Counted from the stretch's first letter, positions 15,167 through 23,808 are shown. The stretch is DNA of 64,000 bases from Parapedobacter koreensis (GCF_900109365.1 NZ_FNZR01000003.1:310001-374000); one strand, 5' to 3'. The notes: generated by a model not told the origin, from the sequence alone. Numbers and translations are program-made.

Positions 15167-16036
15167 TTAGTTATTGTCCTTTGTTGCATGAATCATCCGG
15201 TCGGCACCCTGCATATCCCGATGCAGGGCAATATGTTGGAACCCTTTCTTGCGCAGCAGGTCGCATACTGCTTGGCCGTAATTGCGGTTGATTTCGAAAT
15301 ATAAGTCGCCCTTGGGACGCAAATGCTTTAGCGCAAAGGCAGCGATGTGTTCATAAAACAATAGTGGGGCGCTTGTTTCCACAAAGAGCGCCAAATGTGG
15401 CTCGTGGGACAGCACGTTTAGGTGCATACCGCTTTGCTCGGCCTCCGTGATGTAAGGCGGGTTGCTCACGACGATGTCGAAAGCCTGAGTTTCCTGAAAA
15501 GCGAAGTCCCATTCCAGTATGTCTGCGTTGATAAAGGCGATAGCTGCCGATTGGTCGTTGGCATTTTGCCGGGCAACACGGAGGGCTTCCGGCGAGATGT
15601 CAAGCGCATAAACGGTAGCCTGGGGCAATGCTTTTTTCAATGCGATGGCAATGCAGCCGCTTCCGGTACCGATATCGATGATGTGCAAGGGTTTATTAGC
15701 TGCCTGATGCTGATTGACGATAAGTTGCACCAGCTCTTCGGTTTCCGGCCGGGGAATCAATACCGACTCGTTGACAGCGAGCTTCATGCCCATAAACCAT
15801 GCATGTCCAAGGATATACTGGATGGGTTTAGCCTTTTTTAGGGAAGATAATGCAGCTATCAGCCAATGGATGTCCTGTTCGTCCAAATGTTCCTGCTTGC
15901 GGAGCAGGTAGTCCCGCTTGGACCATCCCAGGCGGTCTTCAAGCAACAGGAAAAAAAGCTGCCGGATCTCCTCGGCGTCATACAGTGACGCCAACTCATC
16001 CACAAACGACTGCTCGATGGCGGCAATGGGTTGCAT
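15167..16036 (-). CDS. prmC: Release factor glutamine methyltransferase
   Basis: About 289 residues. PrmC methylates the GGQ glutamine of peptide-chain release factors using S-adenosylmethionine. The N-terminal helical domain (about 1-85, EIRQLFFLLLEDRLGWSKRD) binds the factor. The Rossmann domain has IDIGTGSGCIAIALKKALP and the diagnostic VVSNPPYI (NPPY). ATG 16036 (MQPIA) is chosen; ATG 16048 would add four residues. It is divergent from ribD across the repeat array. Confidence 0.93.
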   Translation of the reverse strand: MQPIAAIEQSFVDELASLYDAEEIRQLFFLLLEDRLGWSKRDYLLRKQEHLDEQDIHWLIAALSSLKKAKPIQYILGHAWFMGMKLAVNESVLIPRPETEELVQLIVNQHQAANKPLHIIDIGTGSGCIAIALKKALPQATVYALDISPEALRVARQNANDQSAAIAFINADILEWDFAFQETQAFDIVVSNPPYITEAEQSGMHLNVLSHEPHLALFVETSAPLLFYEHIAAFALKHLRPKGDLYFEINRNYGQAVCDLLRKKGFQHIALHRDMQGADRMIHATKDNN

Positions 16037-16081
16037 ATGCACAAACATACAGCATACTTTCGGTTTAGCAAAACAATACTG

Positions 16082-16236
16082 GTTTGTTACCGATTCGTTA
16101 CCGAATGCGTATACTACGCTTACCGTTTCCTTACCCTTTCTTTACCGTTTCCTTACCGTTTCTTTACCCTTTCCTTACCGTTTCCATACCCATTCTTTAC
16201 CTTTTCCTTACCCGGCGGGTAGCGGAAGGGTATGGA
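16082..16236. repeat. 11-bp phased polypyrimidine tandem array
   Basis: Eight consecutive 11-bp units fit GTTTCCTTACC or one/two-base variants between 16125 and 16212. Weaker units keep the same 11-bp phase back to 16092. Right after the array, 16218-16236 holds two inverted 11-bp units (GGTAGCGGAAG and a GGTATGG variant), so the end can fold as a hairpin around CCCGGCGGG. The strand bias is extreme (C+T on the plus strand). It fills the divergent region between prmC and ribD. The period is close to one helical turn, which would suit a protein array or bent DNA; function unknown. Confidence 0.85.
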
Positions 16237-16321
16237 AATAACGAACAAGGTGTCTCCGACGAACGTGCTGGTCAGTATCCCGTAATAGCGGGCCACGCAT
16301 CCGAAAGCAGACAATTTTAAT

Positions 16322-16329
16322 TAAGTTTG
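16322..16329 (+). promoter_or_regulatory. Candidate -7 box of ribD
   Basis: TAAGTTTG matches the -7 consensus and ends four bases before the ribD ATG (16334). Transcription would start at or next to the start codon, giving a leaderless mRNA. No TTTG -33 box at 19 bases. Confidence 0.4.
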
Positions 16330-16333
16330 CACC

Positions 16334-17392
16334 ATGCAGGAGCACGAACGTTATATCAGGCGTTGTTTGGAACTGGCCCAGTTGGGATCTGGCTCGGTGA
16401 GTCCCAATCCCATGGTTGGAGCCTTACTGGTCTCCGATGGGCGTATCATCGCCGAAAATTACCACCGGAAGTTTGGCGGCCCGCATGCCGAGGCATTGGT
16501 TGTTGAAGAAGTGCTGAGCAGCTATGGGGATCAGGCAACGGAACTGTTTCGTAGGGCAACGATGTACGTCAGCCTGGAGCCGTGTGCGCACCATGGCAAG
16601 ACTCCTCCTTGTGCCAGGCTGCTGGCCGAATACCGTATCGGCCGGGTGGTCATTGCATGCCGCGACCCCTTTGAGAAGGTCAATGGAGCTGGTATCCGCA
16701 TCTTGGAAGAGGCTGGAGTCGAGGTGATAGAAGGCGTATTGGCCGAAGAGGCCTTGTGGCTGAATCGCAGGTTTACCACACGGGTAGTGCACCAACGGCC
16801 CTATATTATCCTGAAATGGGCACAAACTGCCGACGGGTACATGGCACCGGCGAATAATACGCAGCGTTGGATCACCGGTGCGGTAGCCAAGCAGCTTGTA
16901 CATCGCTGGCGGAGCGAGGAAGATGCGATATTGGTGGGAGCGAATACGGCATTGGTCGATAATCCGCAGCTCACCGTGAGGGAATGGCAGGGGAGGAACC
17001 CCAAACGGGTGCTCATCGATAAGCAACTTGCCGTGGCTCCCGATGCCAAGCTACTTGATGGCAGTGCCGAAACCATCGTTTTCAATGCGACAAAATCGGA
17101 TTGGGTAGGGACTGTCAAATACATCGAGCTGGAAGATTTTGATTGGTACTTGCCGCAAAAAATTGCCTACCAGCTTTACTTGATGGACGTGCAATCGCTG
17201 ATCGTGGAAGGCGGGCGTAAGACGCTCGATTTATTCATCGGTGCGGGATTGTGGGATGAAGCCCGCGTTTTTACTTCAAGAGATAGCTGGGGTTCGGGGA
17301 TGGCGGCACCGGCATTGCATGCCGCGGTGGCCGAGCATCAGGGCATTGGGCCGGATCGGCTGGACATTTACTACCGTAACCCTCAGCGCTAA
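16334..17392 (+). CDS. ribD: Bifunctional riboflavin deaminase/reductase RibD
   Basis: 352 residues, normal for the fused enzyme. The N-terminal deaminase (about 1-145) has the zinc site GGPHAEALVVEE (HAE) and LEPCAHHGKTPPCARLL (PCx7-8C type). The C-terminal reductase (about 146-350) has ILKWAQTADGYMA and SLIVEGGRKTLDLF. It performs the second and third steps of riboflavin synthesis. The stop codon overlaps the next ATG by one base (TAATG), coupling it to an ABC permease. No FMN riboswitch is visible upstream; instead there is the 11-bp array. Confidence 0.95.
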   Translation: MQEHERYIRRCLELAQLGSGSVSPNPMVGALLVSDGRIIAENYHRKFGGPHAEALVVEEVLSSYGDQATELFRRATMYVSLEPCAHHGKTPPCARLLAEYRIGRVVIACRDPFEKVNGAGIRILEEAGVEVIEGVLAEEALWLNRRFTTRVVHQRPYIILKWAQTADGYMAPANNTQRWITGAVAKQLVHRWRSEEDAILVGANTALVDNPQLTVREWQGRNPKRVLIDKQLAVAPDAKLLDGSAETIVFNATKSDWVGTVKYIELEDFDWYLPQKIAYQLYLMDVQSLIVEGGRKTLDLFIGAGLWDEARVFTSRDSWGSGMAAPALHAAVAEHQGIGPDRLDIYYRNPQR

Positions 17393-18270
17393 TGGATTTT
17401 TACCTCGCCGCAATTATCCAAGCCCTCTGTTTTGGCCCATTGGTTATCGGGTTATTCCTTTCGATGAAGATATTCAACATCCCCGATATCACCACTGACG
17501 GAAGTTATACGCTGGGAGCTGTCATCACCGCCGTGGGATTGGCTAATGGTTATTCGCCGTTGATAACGTTGGTATTGGCCATGTTGGGGGGTGCCATGGC
17601 AGGAAGTTGTACCGCATGGATTCATACTCGGCTGCGTATCCATGCCCTGTTGGCTGGTATATTGGTGATGACGGCGTTGTATTCAATCAACTTGGTGTTG
17701 CTGGGGCGTTCCAATAAACCACTGATTGGCTACCAGGATATCTTTGCGGCATTCAAGCTATTTACGCAAGCAGATTATAATACGTTGGCTGTCCTGTTGG
17801 TAGGCGTATCCATCTTGTTTTTTGCAATGAGTTACCTGCTGCGCAGTGATTTCGGCATTGCCATGCGGGCCACCGGCGATAGTGAACCGATGATACGCGC
17901 ACAGGGGGTAAATCCTACACGGATGAAGACCTATGGACTCGCGATTTCCAATGCATTGGTTGCCTGGAGCGGATCGTTGATGGCGCAGTTTCAGGGATTT
18001 ACCGATATCAATATGGGTATCGGTATTGTCATCAGTGGCTTGGGTGCCGTCATTATAGGCGATACGTTGATGAATCTTTTGAAAATAAGGGTAATTCCGC
18101 TGATGCTGGGCTGTGTACTGTTGGGTGTGGTTGTTTTCCAATCCATATTGGCCATAGCCCTCAGTGCCGGGGTGGATGCCAACCTGCTGAAGTTGACGAC
18201 AGCGCTCCTGGTGCTGCTCATCGTAGCCCTGCCGCGTGTAGGTGGCTTTTTGCAATTCGGTAGACGTTGA
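17392..18270 (+). CDS. ABC transporter permease, COG4120/TrpY-like
   Basis: 292 residues with about eight hydrophobic segments. The start LCFGPLVIGLFLSMKIFNIP and DITTDGSYTLGAVITAVGLA are hallmark sequences of the COG4120 permease family, related to branched-chain amino-acid permeases. Together with the next gene it forms an importer. In other bacteria the third component is a periplasmic COG2984 binding protein, which is absent here. Coupling to ribD suggests a vitamin or aromatic substrate, but this is guesswork. Confidence 0.85.
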   Translation: MDFYLAAIIQALCFGPLVIGLFLSMKIFNIPDITTDGSYTLGAVITAVGLANGYSPLITLVLAMLGGAMAGSCTAWIHTRLRIHALLAGILVMTALYSINLVLLGRSNKPLIGYQDIFAAFKLFTQADYNTLAVLLVGVSILFFAMSYLLRSDFGIAMRATGDSEPMIRAQGVNPTRMKTYGLAISNALVAWSGSLMAQFQGFTDINMGIGIVISGLGAVIIGDTLMNLLKIRVIPLMLGCVLLGVVVFQSILAIALSAGVDANLLKLTTALLVLLIVALPRVGGFLQFGRR

Positions 18271-18286
18271 ATAACAAGAATAGAAT

Positions 18287-19042
18287 ATGCTGCAACTTGA
18301 ACACATCACAAAGGCGTTCAATCCGGGTAAAGCGACCGAGGTGGTCGCTGTACAGGATATGACCTTTCGGCTGGAAGCGGAAAGCTATGCCGTGCTTGTG
18401 GGGGCCAATGGATCCGGAAAGAGCACGTTGCTCAATTTGATTGCAGGCAGTGTATATGCAGACAAGGGCAAAATATGGCTGGACGCACGAGAAATCCAGC
18501 GGTTGCCCGACTACCGGCGGAGCCGGTGGATAGCACGTGTCTTTCAAAACCCATTGACGGGCACAGCGTCTTCATTAAGTATCCTGGATAATTTCAGGAT
18601 GGCGGCATTGCGCCGTTCGCCCAAGCGATTAAAACTTGGGGTGGATGCGGCGTTCAAACGGGCTGTAACGGAAAAGGTGGCAACGCTGGGAATGGGATTG
18701 GAACATAAGCTCACCCAACCCATGGGCACATTGAGTGGCGGGCAGCGGCAGGCACTTACCTTGCTGATGACTACGATGGCTGACGTGGACATCCTCCTGC
18801 TTGATGAGCCCACCGCTGCATTGGATCCCCGGTCGGCAAGGGAAGTCATGGCTATCGCAGACCGCATTATCCGGGAAAACCGCCTTACAGCATTGCTCGT
18901 GACCCACAACATCGCTGAAGCACTCCGCTACGGGACACGACTTATCCAGATGGAAAATGGCAAAATTATACGGGATTATGATCAACAGGCCAAATCGACG
19001 CTTGCGCAGGCCGAAGTCGTGTCGTGGTTTGATTATTACTAG
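18287..19042 (+). CDS. ABC transporter ATP-binding protein, COG1101-like
   Basis: 251 residues with a full ATPase set: Walker A GANGSGKST (about 43-51), Q-loop RVFQNPLTGTASSLS, signature LSGGQRQALTLLM, Walker B DILLLDEPTAALD and H-loop LLVTHNIAEA. The NPLTGTA sequence after the Q-loop is typical of the partner of COG4120 permeases. It begins 16 bases after the permease and is energetically its motor. It is followed by a separate promoter for the next gene. Confidence 0.9.
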   Translation: MLQLEHITKAFNPGKATEVVAVQDMTFRLEAESYAVLVGANGSGKSTLLNLIAGSVYADKGKIWLDAREIQRLPDYRRSRWIARVFQNPLTGTASSLSILDNFRMAALRRSPKRLKLGVDAAFKRAVTEKVATLGMGLEHKLTQPMGTLSGGQRQALTLLMTTMADVDILLLDEPTAALDPRSAREVMAIADRIIRENRLTALLVTHNIAEALRYGTRLIQMENGKIIRDYDQQAKSTLAQAEVVSWFDYY

Positions 19043-19061
19043 GATTTACACGCTTCCAAAG

Positions 19062-19092
19062 TTTGCGCTTACGGGCAAAATTGATATCTTTG
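19062..19092 (+). promoter_or_regulatory. Consensus promoter of the DUF2851 gene
   Basis: TTTG (19062-19065), exactly 19 bases, then TATCTTTG (19085-19092): a perfect match to the Bacteroidota promoter. It predicts transcription from about 19098 and rules out the upstream TTG 19063 as translation start. Confidence 0.8.
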
Positions 19093-19119
19093 GCATACAT
19101 TTACCTAAAGCCCAAAGGA

Positions 19120-20412
19120 ATGGCCTTGCCGGAAGATATATTGCATTTTATTTGGAGGTACCGCCTTTACCGGAAACAACAGGTGAATACCGTGTCCGGC
19201 AAAGCACTCATGGTGTTGGATGCCGGTACGTACAATCGGGATGCCGGAGCTGATTTTTTGGCTGCGCGTATGCGAATCGGGGATACCGAATGGGCGGGAA
19301 ATGTGGAAATCCATGTTCGTGCCTCGGACTGGAATGTACATCGCCACCAGTTTGACAAAGCGTATAACAATGTCATATTGCATGTGGTGTATGAATACGA
19401 CCGGGCTATAAAGCGCGAGGATGGTACATTGTTGGAGACGCTTGAATTGAAGCCGTTGGTCCCAGCACATATACTGCCACGGTATCGCGAATTGATGAGC
19501 GGGATGTATTGGATACCTTGTGAGCGGCTTATCCACACGGTTCACCCATTTCAGCTATCCCACTGGTTATCCCGGCTATTGATCGAGCGCTTTGAGCAGC
19601 GTATTGCTGCGGTTTTTGACCTCCTCGCACAACAAAAGGGAAATTGGGAAGAGACCTGTTACATCTGGATGGCTCGGAGCTTTGGGTTTAAGGTGAATAC
19701 GCAGGTGTTTGAACAGCTTGCGCGTAGTCTGCCACTGCATATCGTGGCAAAGCACAAGCATCGTCCAATAGTTGTGGAAGCGTTGTTTTTCGGCCAGGCG
19801 GGCATGCTTGAAGGTGTGGACTTCAAGGATGCGTATCCCCAATCGCTACAACAGGAATACCGCCATCTACGAAGGCTGCATTCCCTGAGGCCGGTCGATG
19901 CGCATGCTTGGAAGTTTATGCGCACACGCCCAGGCAACTTTCCTACGATGCGCATTGCGCAGTTTGCTGCACTTTGCCTACGTGTTACATCTATGTTTTC
20001 GAAAATCATTGAAAGTAAGGAAATCGACGGGCTAAAAACTTGGTTTGATGAACTTCCCGTACATGCCTACTGGCAGGAACATTATCGTTTTGACAGGCCG
20101 TCATCCGCGCACAGTGCCCAACTGGGGGTGCAATCCGTTAATGCGTTGCTTATCAATACAATTGCTGGTATTTTATTTGCTTATGGAAAATATGTTGGTA
20201 AAGAAGCGTATATTTACCGGGCTATAGCCCTGTTGGAGCGCCTGAAAGCGGAAGATAATGCCGTTATAAAACGTTTTTCGGCTTTGGGTATACGGCCGGA
20301 ACAGGCCGCTAACTCGCAGGCGTTGTTACAAATGAAGGCATTTTATTGCGATAGGAAAAAATGTTTGGATTGCGGGGTGGGGTTGCAATTAATTAAATAC
20401 GATGAGCAATGA
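19120..20412 (+). CDS. DUF2851 family protein
   Basis: 430 residues from ATG 19120, chosen because the family starts with a short acidic/aromatic segment (here LPEDILHFIWRYRLY) and because the promoter covers earlier starts. Family-typical blocks include AGADFLAARMRIGDTEWAGN, VEIHVRASDW and VILHVVYEYD. A C-terminal Cys cluster (CDRKKCLDCGVG) may bind metal. DUF2851 proteins are widespread in Bacteroidota and have no known function. The ATGA overlap couples it to the PspC gene. Confidence 0.85.
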   Translation: MALPEDILHFIWRYRLYRKQQVNTVSGKALMVLDAGTYNRDAGADFLAARMRIGDTEWAGNVEIHVRASDWNVHRHQFDKAYNNVILHVVYEYDRAIKREDGTLLETLELKPLVPAHILPRYRELMSGMYWIPCERLIHTVHPFQLSHWLSRLLIERFEQRIAAVFDLLAQQKGNWEETCYIWMARSFGFKVNTQVFEQLARSLPLHIVAKHKHRPIVVEALFFGQAGMLEGVDFKDAYPQSLQQEYRHLRRLHSLRPVDAHAWKFMRTRPGNFPTMRIAQFAALCLRVTSMFSKIIESKEIDGLKTWFDELPVHAYWQEHYRFDRPSSAHSAQLGVQSVNALLINTIAGILFAYGKYVGKEAYIYRAIALLERLKAEDNAVIKRFSALGIRPEQAANSQALLQMKAFYCDRKKCLDCGVGLQLIKYDEQ

Positions 20413-20630
20413 TAAAACGAATTCTTTTGTTTTTTGAACAACGTTCCTTTGGCGTATGCACCTATATTGGCGAACGCTTAGGTATTTCCATATCCAAGAT
20501 CCGCTTGTTTTTTATTTATACTTCTTTTCTGGCTGTCGGCTTTCCCATCATCTTCTATTTTTTGGCGGGGATAGTGCTGGATTTCCGGAATTACATCAAA
20601 CGCATGCGCCATAGGCTCTGGGACGTTTAG
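20409..20630 (+). CDS. PspC-domain small membrane protein
   Basis: 73 residues with one PspC-like domain: SFGVCTYIGERLGISISKIR followed by a hydrophobic stretch (about 33-58) and a basic tail. In enterobacteria PspC senses inner-membrane stress; the short Bacteroidota forms are uncharacterised. It overlaps the DUF2851 stop by four bases, and its own stop overlaps the convergent ankyrin gene's stop by four bases. Confidence 0.75.
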   Translation: MIKRILLFFEQRSFGVCTYIGERLGISISKIRLFFIYTSFLAVGFPIIFYFLAGIVLDFRNYIKRMRHRLWDV

Positions 20631-21277
20631 ACCTTCAGGATATTTGCTATTTCGGCATGCCCTTTCTCCGCTGCCAGGTCGGATGCGGTTTTGCCCATGT
20701 CATTCTTGACCTCGATCAGTGCGCCATTTTCCAACAGCAAAACAATAAGGTCGATATTCCCATTTTGCGAAGCAAGGTGGAGCGGGCTTATCCGCGATGC
20801 TTGAAAGACGTTTACTTCAGCTCCCGCTTCAATCAGCATTTTAGCAATGTTATCAAACCCCGAGCTGATGGCCGCGTGGAGCGGGTATACGTTGTAGCCA
20901 TTGTGGGACTGGATATTGGGATCGGCCCCTTTCGCCAATAAAAACCGCACCACTTGTTCGTTCCCAAAATGTGTGGCGAGCCCCAATGGCGTAAATCCAT
21001 GATCAGAAACTTCGTCCAATAGGTGCGGATTGTCATCAATCATGGCTTGTACTTGTTCCAGCAGGTCAGCTGCCGCAGCTTCGTGGATAGTCAGTTCGTC
21101 CACATGTTTTAGCAATATGCTTACGATACGAGGTTTGTTGTAGTAGCAGGCCAGCAACAGGGGAGAAATGTCGTGGCTGGTCTTTTGATTGACTAAGCTG
21201 GGATTCCTCCGTAGCAAATCATCAATGGCTAGGCTGTTGCCTGTTTCAATGTATTCTTCTAATTGACTAAGGCTCAT
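20627..21277 (-). CDS. Ankyrin-repeat protein
   Basis: 216 residues from ATG 21277; a TTG at 21298 would add seven. Ankyrin units are clear: ISPLLLACYYNKPRIVSILL, GFTPLGLATHFGNEQVVRFL, YPLHAAISSGFDNIAKMLIE, ISPLHLASQNGNIDLIVLLL and TASDLAAEKGHAEIANIL, each followed by the usual loop. It is likely a cytoplasmic protein-binding scaffold with no enzymatic motif and no signal peptide. The partner is unknown. Confidence 0.88.
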   Translation of the reverse strand: MSLSQLEEYIETGNSLAIDDLLRRNPSLVNQKTSHDISPLLLACYYNKPRIVSILLKHVDELTIHEAAAADLLEQVQAMIDDNPHLLDEVSDHGFTPLGLATHFGNEQVVRFLLAKGADPNIQSHNGYNVYPLHAAISSGFDNIAKMLIEAGAEVNVFQASRISPLHLASQNGNIDLIVLLLENGALIEVKNDMGKTASDLAAEKGHAEIANILKV

Positions 21278-21405
21278 GTTTTCAGTTTGGATAATCAATA
21301 ATTAAAAATTCAGGGACGAATTAACTAAAAAAATATCAAAAAATGCCATGTGTTCGTTTCTTGTAGTATTACATCTACAAAAACGTTTTTTCACACGTTA
21401 ATTGT

Positions 21406-21435
21406 TTTGTATCCTCATTCTTAGCTGTACTTTTG
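21406..21435 (+). promoter_or_regulatory. Promoter of putative small RNA
   Basis: TTTG (21406-21409), 18 bases, then TACTTTTG (21428-21435), both full consensus matches. The predicted start is about 21439-21442, immediately before a strong hairpin, with no start codon-led gene before the terminator. Confidence 0.7.
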
Positions 21436-21438
21436 TAA

Positions 21439-21509
21439 TGCCCTCCCAAAGGGCATGTTTTTCATAGGTAGATGTAGGGTCGAATATTCCATTATTCGGC
21501 CCTTTTTTT
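21439..21509 (+). ncRNA. Putative free-standing ~70-nt small RNA
   Basis: It starts behind a consensus promoter and contains two stem-loops. The first is 21438-21444 pairing with 21450-21456 (ATGCCCT/AGGGCAT, loop CCCAA). A single-stranded stretch of 20 bases follows. The second is a 10-bp terminator stem with a seven-U tail. No reading frame of note lies inside. The next gene has its own promoter 80 bases further on, which argues against a simple leader. It matches no RNA family known to me; a Bacteroidota-specific motif such as Flavo-1 could not be excluded by eye. Confidence 0.55.
21477..21509 (+). terminator. Rho-independent terminator of the small RNA
   Basis: GGGTCGAATA (21477-21486) pairs over ten positions with TATTCGGCCC (21493-21502; one T-G wobble), six-base loop, then seven T (21503-21509). 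Confidence 0.9.
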
Positions 21510-21587
21510 ATTTACATTAATTATCCCCTAAATAGTGCTTCCTTGGCCAGCTGTCCCAGGGCTAATGTTAAAAAATGTAAAATCGTT

Positions 21588-21616
21588 TTTGGTGATTTGG
21601 TGAATTTCTAATTTTG
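21588..21616 (+). promoter_or_regulatory. Candidate promoter of the NEW3/ABC operon
   Basis: TTTG (21588-21591), 17 bases, TAATTTTG (21609-21616). The spacing is slightly short of the usual 19. The predicted leader is about 25 nt before ATG 21646. Confidence 0.5.
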
Positions 21617-21645
21617 CACACGTACTGTTTTTCATGCTAAATTAA

Positions 21646-22821
21646 ATGTGGTTTTTTATGTTAACACGTGCTCATACTTTACCTAAAATTATCCTTTCAT
21701 TGCTGTGTTTTTGTGGGGTAGCTCCAATCCAAGTGATCAACACAGTTGTTGTAGCGCAAGGTGTTTCGCTGTATACGCCGTACACCAAAATTTCCGTTCC
21801 TCCGGGTGAATCCATTGATTATTCCGTTGATGTCATCAACAACACAGGCAGTATTAGAAACGCTGAAATTGCTGTTGTTGGTTTACCAACGGGGTGGTCT
21901 TACGACCTTAAATCGGGGGGATGGACGGTAGAACAGGTAGCCGTACTGCCCAAGGAAAAAAAGAATCTCTCGTTCAACGTGCATGTGCCTTATCAAGTAG
22001 ACAAGGGCACGTATCGTTTTCAGGTAGTCGCCAAGGGAATGGGCCAGCTCCCCCTCACGGTTGTCGTTGCTGAGCAGGGTACCTTCAAATCCGAATTCAA
22101 TACCGATCAGGCCAACATGGAGGGAGCCGCCAATTCGACCTTCACGTTCAATTCCACGCTCCGGAATCCATCCGCCGAGGAACAGGTTTATGGACTAAGG
22201 GCCCAGGTACCACAGGGATGGAATGTGCTTTTCCGGGCCAACGGCAAACAAGTATCTTCGGTAAATGTGGGGCCTAATCAAACCCAGAACGTTACGATTG
22301 AATTGGACCCGCCCGATCACCTCGGTGCGGGCAAGTACAAGATCCCCGTGGTGGCTTCTACGAGTGGCCTGTCATCCAACCTGGATTTAGAGGTGGTGAT
22401 TACGGGCTCCTATAACCTGGAATTTACGACACCTTCTGGCAGGTTGAGTGCCGCCATCACGGCTGGTAGCAGCCGAAAGGTGGAGATGCTGGTGAAAAAT
22501 ACCGGTTCTGCTCCCCTGAAAAATGTGGAAATGAAAGCGTCTGCACCTGTCGACTGGACCGTACAGTTCGAGCCCAGCAAGATTGATGTCATTGCTCCGG
22601 GGCAGCACGCACAGGTTTTTGCTACCATCAACGCGAGCAGCAAAGCCATCGCTGGCGATTACATGGTGAATATGGAAGCCAAAACCGCGGAGAAATCGGT
22701 GGCGGCATCGTTCCGGATGGCTGTCCGGACGCCGTTGCTTTGGGGATGGCTGGGCATCTTGATTATCTTAGGCGCATTGGGTAGTGTGTATTATTTGTTC
22801 CGCAAATACGGGAGGAGGTGA
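21646..22821 (+). CDS. NEW3-domain membrane-anchored exported protein
   Basis: 391 residues: a signal peptide (about 1-38, ending VVVAQ), then several Ig-like beta-sandwich repeats of the NPCBM-associated NEW3 type (recurring patterns such as VPPGESIDYSVDVINNTGSI and SSRKVEMLVKNTGSAPLKNV), and one C-terminal membrane helix (about 361-383) with a basic end. It belongs to the COG1470 group. The next two genes encode an ABC ATPase and permease, so the extracytoplasmic domain may help the exporter recognise or hand over its cargo. ATG 21658 is an alternative start. Confidence 0.8.
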   Translation: MWFFMLTRAHTLPKIILSLLCFCGVAPIQVINTVVVAQGVSLYTPYTKISVPPGESIDYSVDVINNTGSIRNAEIAVVGLPTGWSYDLKSGGWTVEQVAVLPKEKKNLSFNVHVPYQVDKGTYRFQVVAKGMGQLPLTVVVAEQGTFKSEFNTDQANMEGAANSTFTFNSTLRNPSAEEQVYGLRAQVPQGWNVLFRANGKQVSSVNVGPNQTQNVTIELDPPDHLGAGKYKIPVVASTSGLSSNLDLEVVITGSYNLEFTTPSGRLSAAITAGSSRKVEMLVKNTGSAPLKNVEMKASAPVDWTVQFEPSKIDVIAPGQHAQVFATINASSKAIAGDYMVNMEAKTAEKSVAASFRMAVRTPLLWGWLGILIILGALGSVYYLFRKYGRR

Positions 22822-22824
22822 TCC

Positions 22825-23808
22825 GTGGGCGAATCCATTATTGAGCTGAAAGGCCTGACCAAGCGATACGGTGATTTCACGGCGGTAGACCATCTTGACC
22901 TTTCGATCACCAAAGGGGAGATCTTTGGCCTGCTGGGGCCAAATGGTGCCGGGAAATCGACGACTATCCTCATGATGCTCGGCCTTACCGAGCCTACGTC
23001 TGGTGGGGTAAGGGTGTGTGGCATCGATGCGACTACAAATCCCATTGAGGTGAAAAAACGGGTGGGGTATTTGCCTGACGATGTGGGATTCTATGACCAG
23101 CTAAGCGGGCGTGAGAATTTGTTGTACACTGCAAGGATCAACCGGCTGTCATGGCGGGACGCTGAGCAACGGGTGGACATGCTGCTCCGGCGTGTCGGAT
23201 TGGGCGAGGCGTCTGATAAAAAAGCAGGCAGATATTCACGGGGCATGCGCCAACGCCTGGGATTGGCGGATGTGCTGGTGAAAAATCCAGCGGTCATTAT
23301 CCTGGATGAGCCGACATTAGGTATTGATCCGATAGGCGTGCGGGAGTTCCTTGATTTGATCGTTTCCCTCAGCCGTGAAGAGCAGGTTACCGTACTGCTT
23401 TCTTCGCATCACCTGCACCAGGTACAGCAGGTATGTGATAGCGTAGGGATTTTTGTGGCTGGGAAGTTACTCGCCCAAGGAAATGTTGTCGAATTGTCCA
23501 AAGCGCTGTTTTCCGATAGAGAGCCCTATATTATCGAAGCTTGTATTGACAAGACCGGGATGGCAGACAATGATCCACGTATCGAACAGGCAAAATCCCG
23601 GTTGATCGAATTGGCGGATGTGACTTCCGTGCGGATTGATGAATGCCGGTTTTATATTGGGAGTACCCAGGATATGACTGCAACCGTTGCGCGGATGCTT
23701 GTCGACTCCGGACTTGGGCTGAAAAGCTTGAGCGTGAGGGAATACGGCCTGGATGATATTTATACCAAATATTTCGAAGGAGGGGAATCTTATGGAAAAA
23801 CTGCATGA
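22825..23808 (+). CDS. ABC-2 type exporter ATP-binding protein (GTG start)
   Basis: 327 residues, starting with GTG three bases after the upstream stop. The ATPase core has GLLGPNGAGKSTT (Walker A), YSRGMRQRLGLADVLV (signature), AVIILDEPTLGID (Walker B) and LLSSHHLHQV (H-loop). The C-terminal 90 residues form the extra domain seen in NosF/CcmA-like ATPases. It powers the permease of the next gene, whose start it overlaps by 17 bases. Confidence 0.9.
   Translation: MGESIIELKGLTKRYGDFTAVDHLDLSITKGEIFGLLGPNGAGKSTTILMMLGLTEPTSGGVRVCGIDATTNPIEVKKRVGYLPDDVGFYDQLSGRENLLYTARINRLSWRDAEQRVDMLLRRVGLGEASDKKAGRYSRGMRQRLGLADVLVKNPAVIILDEPTLGIDPIGVREFLDLIVSLSREEQVTVLLSSHHLHQVQQVCDSVGIFVAGKLLAQGNVVELSKALFSDREPYIIEACIDKTGMADNDPRIEQAKSRLIELADVTSVRIDECRFYIGSTQDMTATVARMLVDSGLGLKSLSVREYGLDDIYTKYFEGGESYGKTA

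Noticed and set aside
16031-16320. Three overlapping plus-strand frames rich in Leu-Pro-Phe
   Set aside because: They are translations of the 11-bp repeat array in its frames, with no start context or family match.
16237-16333. FMN riboswitch before ribD
   Set aside because: None of the conserved RFN-element segments could be found in the leader.
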